Below are positions 60,601-64,000 of a DNA stretch of 64,000 nt, in pieces (the stretch's first letter is position 1; each line of letters opens with the position of its first letter). The stretch is from contig CP141140.1 of the NCBI GenBank assembly GCA_035235625.1, positions 14,032,685 to 14,096,684 on the forward strand. Reading direction: 5' to 3'. A program made the position numbers and the translations under genes. Below the pieces are notes generated by a model that ran no database searches, had not been told where the DNA came from, and saw only the letters and a program-made list of their open reading frames with translations. The stretch comes from Saururus chinensis. Lineage: Eukaryota > Streptophyta > Magnoliopsida > Piperales > Saururaceae.

Positions 60601-61349
60601 CTTGACAGTGTCATTCATAACTTGAAAAGCTATGTATAGCGATATTTTACAAAGTCTAAGAAACAGAAAATCTTTTATAGTTCCTGGGAGACCGACCAAA
60701 CTCCATCACTAATTAGTTTGTTCTTTGCTCAACCAAGCACGTTTATATTCAAAAACTATATAAATGTCCAACTAACATATTCCAATTTTCATTTCAGCCA
60801 ACTGAACGCATAACGATTCTGTCAACCTACTTTTATGGTAAGACAATCTTTTCTGGTTTGTGTATGTTACAAGTTTTGTATTAAAGATCCCAAACAAATG
60901 TGTTTAAGGTATCTCATGGCCTTAATTTCCATTATTTCTTAATTGCTGTTTACGATCTACTGAGCAAAGTTACTGGAAATGACAAGAAATAATCTAACAT
61001 AATTTTTATATTTTCTTGCATATATATATCTTAATGACAAAAGATAGAGTTGCATAAATCCACATTCTTGTGTTTTTATCTAACTTTTTTTATTTTGTTG
61101 CATGTCTAATGACAAAAACCACGTCTAACAATGACAGCTAAACTTAATTGAGCATTCTGCAGATACTAAACTGCAAAGTTGTGAACATGAGAAAACGGTA
61201 CTGAAAAGAAGGCTAGCTCAATCTGTTATTGAAGTTGAAAAACAGGTAAAAAATAACTTCAGCAGTGTCAACTTCCAGATTCGTATTTACTAAAGGTGAC
61301 AACTGATTCCGCCTGTTGTCTTATGCAGAGAATGAAATGTCTTCCTTGA
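51638..61349 (+). CDS. CYP23: Cyclophilin-type peptidyl-prolyl isomerase CYP23-like, eight exons
   Basis: A cyclophilin-family protein with an N-terminal signal peptide, so probably in the secretory pathway. Exons 51638-51754, 53598-53711, 53804-53952, 59627-59699, 59805-59894, 60798-60837, 61163-61245 and 61329-61349 join with GT..AG introns to 228 residues, close to Arabidopsis CYP23 as I recall it. Residues 1-24 are hydrophobic ([17 protein letters not shown]). The cyclophilin fold follows: [20 protein letters not shown], then [16 protein letters not shown], where Arg of FFR is at the catalytic arginine position. [21 protein letters not shown] and [14 protein letters not shown] come next. 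The loop motifs diverge from classical cyclophilin A, so isomerase activity is uncertain. A basic and acidic tail ([19 protein letters not shown]) could form a short coiled coil. Intron 1 carries a MITE and intron 3 (5.7 kb) a Copia element in antisense; the coding exons are intact. Confidence 0.9.
52196..52817. mobile_element. Harbinger/Tourist-like MITE in CYP23 intron 1
   Basis: 622 bp with perfect 11-bp ends GGGCCTGTTTG and CAAACAGGCCC. AAA lies on both sides and could be a 3-bp target duplication. The terminal motif resembles PIF/Harbinger-derived Tourist MITEs. Subterminal TGCAAAAT/ATTTTGC motifs are also inverted. There is no transposase. Confidence 0.65.
54152..54360 (-). repeat. 3' LTR of the Copia element in CYP23
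   Basis: 209 bp, TG...CA bounded, next to the polypurine tract. Confidence 0.93.
58651..58859 (-). repeat. 5' LTR of the Copia element in CYP23
   Basis: 209 bp, next to the primer-binding site. It aligns without gaps to the other LTR. Confidence 0.93.
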
Positions 61350-61638
61350 ATTCAGCGGTATATCCTGAGGGAGTATAAAACATGTATTTTTTATATATTC
61401 GCTAACAGAATGACAATTTAGTGGCGCATTGAGGTGTATTTGGTTGGCGTAGAATACTCACACGACCAGTAACTAATATGCAAAAAAGTAAAAAGCAGAA
61501 AAAGACACCTTGTTGAAATGAAAGCTAGTGAAATGTCTGTTAAACATACTTTAACACAACTACGAACCAATAAAGACTATTGGCCCCATACTACGAACCA
61601 AATGAGCAAGCTACTGACTTATACTAATCCGTAGATTT

Positions 61639-64000
<2,362 letters not shown>

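Overview
The window is nuclear DNA of a land plant, most likely a seed plant. It holds intron-bearing genes with GT..AG junctions and plant gene families: SKIP11-type F-box/kelch, GDSL esterase/lipase, the cyclophilin CYP23 and a plant alpha-tubulin. It also holds plant transposons: Copia and other LTR elements, L1-type LINEs with an RNase H domain, Stowaway-like, hAT-like and Mutator-like MITEs. The species cannot be told from the sequence alone.

Layout. 1-886 (-) is the 5' two thirds of an F-box/kelch gene that runs off the left edge. 2912-4837 is a broken Copia remnant between direct repeats. 6517-8375 is a non-autonomous DNA element. 10468-11775 (-) is a complete F-box/kelch gene, a paralogue of the first, with what look like introns in both UTRs. 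12.8-18 kb is gene-free. 18.05-23.83 kb is an L1-type LINE (-) split by a 3.0 kb solo LTR with a perfect 5-bp target duplication. 24-31.8 kb is gene-poor and holds several MITEs, another LINE piece, and a Mutator-like MITE with a perfect 9-bp target duplication. 32.7-44.4 kb holds two solo LTRs of one large family in opposite orientations. The second sits inside another copy of the same LINE, and itself carries a gag-only LTR element at 38207-41655.

The right third is the gene-rich part. A five-exon GDSL esterase/lipase lies at 45521-47979 (+). A decayed LRR receptor-kinase fragment follows at 48261-48850 (-). CYP23 is an eight-exon gene at 51638-61349 (+) whose third intron holds a 4.7 kb Copia element in antisense. 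A four-exon alpha-tubulin gene lies at 61639-63494 (-), convergent with CYP23 and only 289 bp from its stop.

The host genes do not form one pathway; this is an ordinary euchromatic plant neighbourhood with a nested-transposon island at 18-45 kb. I found no clearly new biological system. The most interesting structures are the gag-only element and its nesting, the inverted pair of giant solo LTRs, the antisense Copia in CYP23, the Mutator-like MITE with a duplicated end, and a long imperfect hairpin at 50.3-50.5 kb.
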